From Janthinobacterium lividum (lineage in GTDB: Bacteria; Pseudomonadota; Gammaproteobacteria; Burkholderiales; Burkholderiaceae_D): a stretch of DNA of 64,000 nucleotides. The translations under genes and the position numbers were made by a program. The first letter of the stretch is position 1. Each line of letters begins with the position of its first letter. The stretch covers positions 5,208,001 through 5,272,000 of the forward strand of contig NZ_CP139976.1 in assembly GCF_034424625.1 (NCBI RefSeq), read 5' to 3'. Positions 63,654-64,000 of the stretch are shown here, piece after piece. Under the pieces are notes generated by a model. That model was given only the letters and a program-made list of their open reading frames with translations, was not told the origin of the DNA and did not search any database.

Positions 63654-64000
63654 TATTGCGGGCGGCCGCCTGCGCCATCAGGAGCGGCAGTTCGGCATCG
63701 GAAAACTGCGTCGCCGCCGCATCGCGCTTGAGCTTGAAGGCGCGGTCGATCAGGTAGCCGCGGTCGGCCAGGTACAGGTCTTCCGGCACGCGCTGGCCAT
63801 TCGACACATAAAACAGGTTCAGCTTCTGGCGGATCACCACGTCGAGCACGTTGCCGATCGAGGCCGCTTCATCGAGCTTGGTCATGATGCAGCCGGCCAG
63901 GCCGCTGCCCTGGTAGGCGCGCACCACTTCGTTGAGGGTTTCCTGGGTCGCCGTGGAATTCAGGCACAGCAGGCGTTTCACATCGGCGCCGGCGCCCGAC
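63625..64000 (-). CDS. flhF: Flagellar biosynthesis GTPase FlhF, C-terminal part
   Basis: SRP-type GTPase that places the flagellum at the pole. Only the last about 125 residues are in the window; reading is open to the edge, so the 5' end is missing. LNEVVRAYQGSGLAGCIMTKLDEAASIGNVLDVVIRQKLNLFYVSNGQRVPEDLYLADRGYLIDRAF contains the TKLDEA guanine-specificity motif and the family C-terminus. It overlaps the start of flhG. Confidence 0.95.
   Translation of the reverse strand, partial: SGAGADVKRLLCLNSTATQETLNEVVRAYQGSGLAGCIMTKLDEAASIGNVLDVVIRQKLNLFYVSNGQRVPEDLYLADRGYLIDRAFKLKRDAAATQFSDAELPLLMAQAAARNNEARGVHLG

Noticed and set aside
1..64000. Search for CRISPR arrays, tRNA or rRNA genes and prophage genes
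   Set aside because: No spaced direct repeats of CRISPR type, no cloverleaf-like gene ends and no phage structural genes were seen on reading; short or divergent RNAs cannot be excluded by eye.

Overview
This is a high-GC chromosomal window that reads as a betaproteobacterium of the Oxalobacteraceae (Janthinobacterium/Massilia-like). The inference rests on the order rph-rdgB-hemW divergent from yicC-gmk-rpoZ-spoT, on the flagellar gene repertoire, and on GGGGTCGGACC-type palindromes. No species is claimed. Almost all of the DNA is coding; no tRNA, rRNA or CRISPR array was seen.

Layout. 1-6 kb: the 3' end of transaldolase, a 160-bp inverted-repeat (MITE-like) element, a lipoprotein, a patatin-like hydrolase whose 5' end is frameshifted by a 14-bp tandem duplication, a chemoreceptor and a TPR lipoprotein. 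6-15 kb: housekeeping genes (hemW, rdgB, rph, yicC, gmk, rpoZ, spoT, greB), with a nonsense-mutated REP-associated transposase (RAYT) and a REP-like palindrome between spoT and greB. 15-20 kb: a membrane protein, a NarL-type two-component pair and a GGDEF diguanylate cyclase. 20-24 kb: a three-gene operon, each pair overlapping by 4 bp (TPR/OGT-type glycosyltransferase, UDP-glucuronate decarboxylase-like epimerase, sugar C-methyltransferase-like protein). It is divergent from flagellin and is probably a flagellin glycosylation locus.

24-64 kb is a large flagellar island broken only by a MarR/MFS pair (44.4-46.2 kb) and two small unrelated genes (59.1-60.4 kb). It holds fliC-flaG-fliD-fliS-fliT, a second FliK-like gene, an FlhB-C-terminal-like gene and ycgR. 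Next come fliE (divergent), fliFGHIJK, fliLMNOPQR, then flgBCDEFGHIJKL on the minus strand, flgA-flgM-flgN on the plus strand, and flhF-flhG-fliA-motC-motD on the minus strand. Together these encode rod, hook, filament, cap, C-ring, much of the export gate, the sigma28/anti-sigma pair, polar-placement factors and an auxiliary stator. flhA, full-length flhB, flhDC, motAB and the che operon are not in the window.

Sigma28-type boxes (TAAAGTTT-N11-GCCGATAA-like) lie upstream of fliC, fliD, flgK and flgM, with a half-match upstream of fliL. This fits a late-gene regulon run by the FliA and FlgM encoded here. Points most worth a second look are the glycosylation operon, an FlhG whose Walker A motif is badly degenerate, the RAYT/REP family, the frameshifting duplication in the patatin gene, and unusual insertions in FlgE and FliD.
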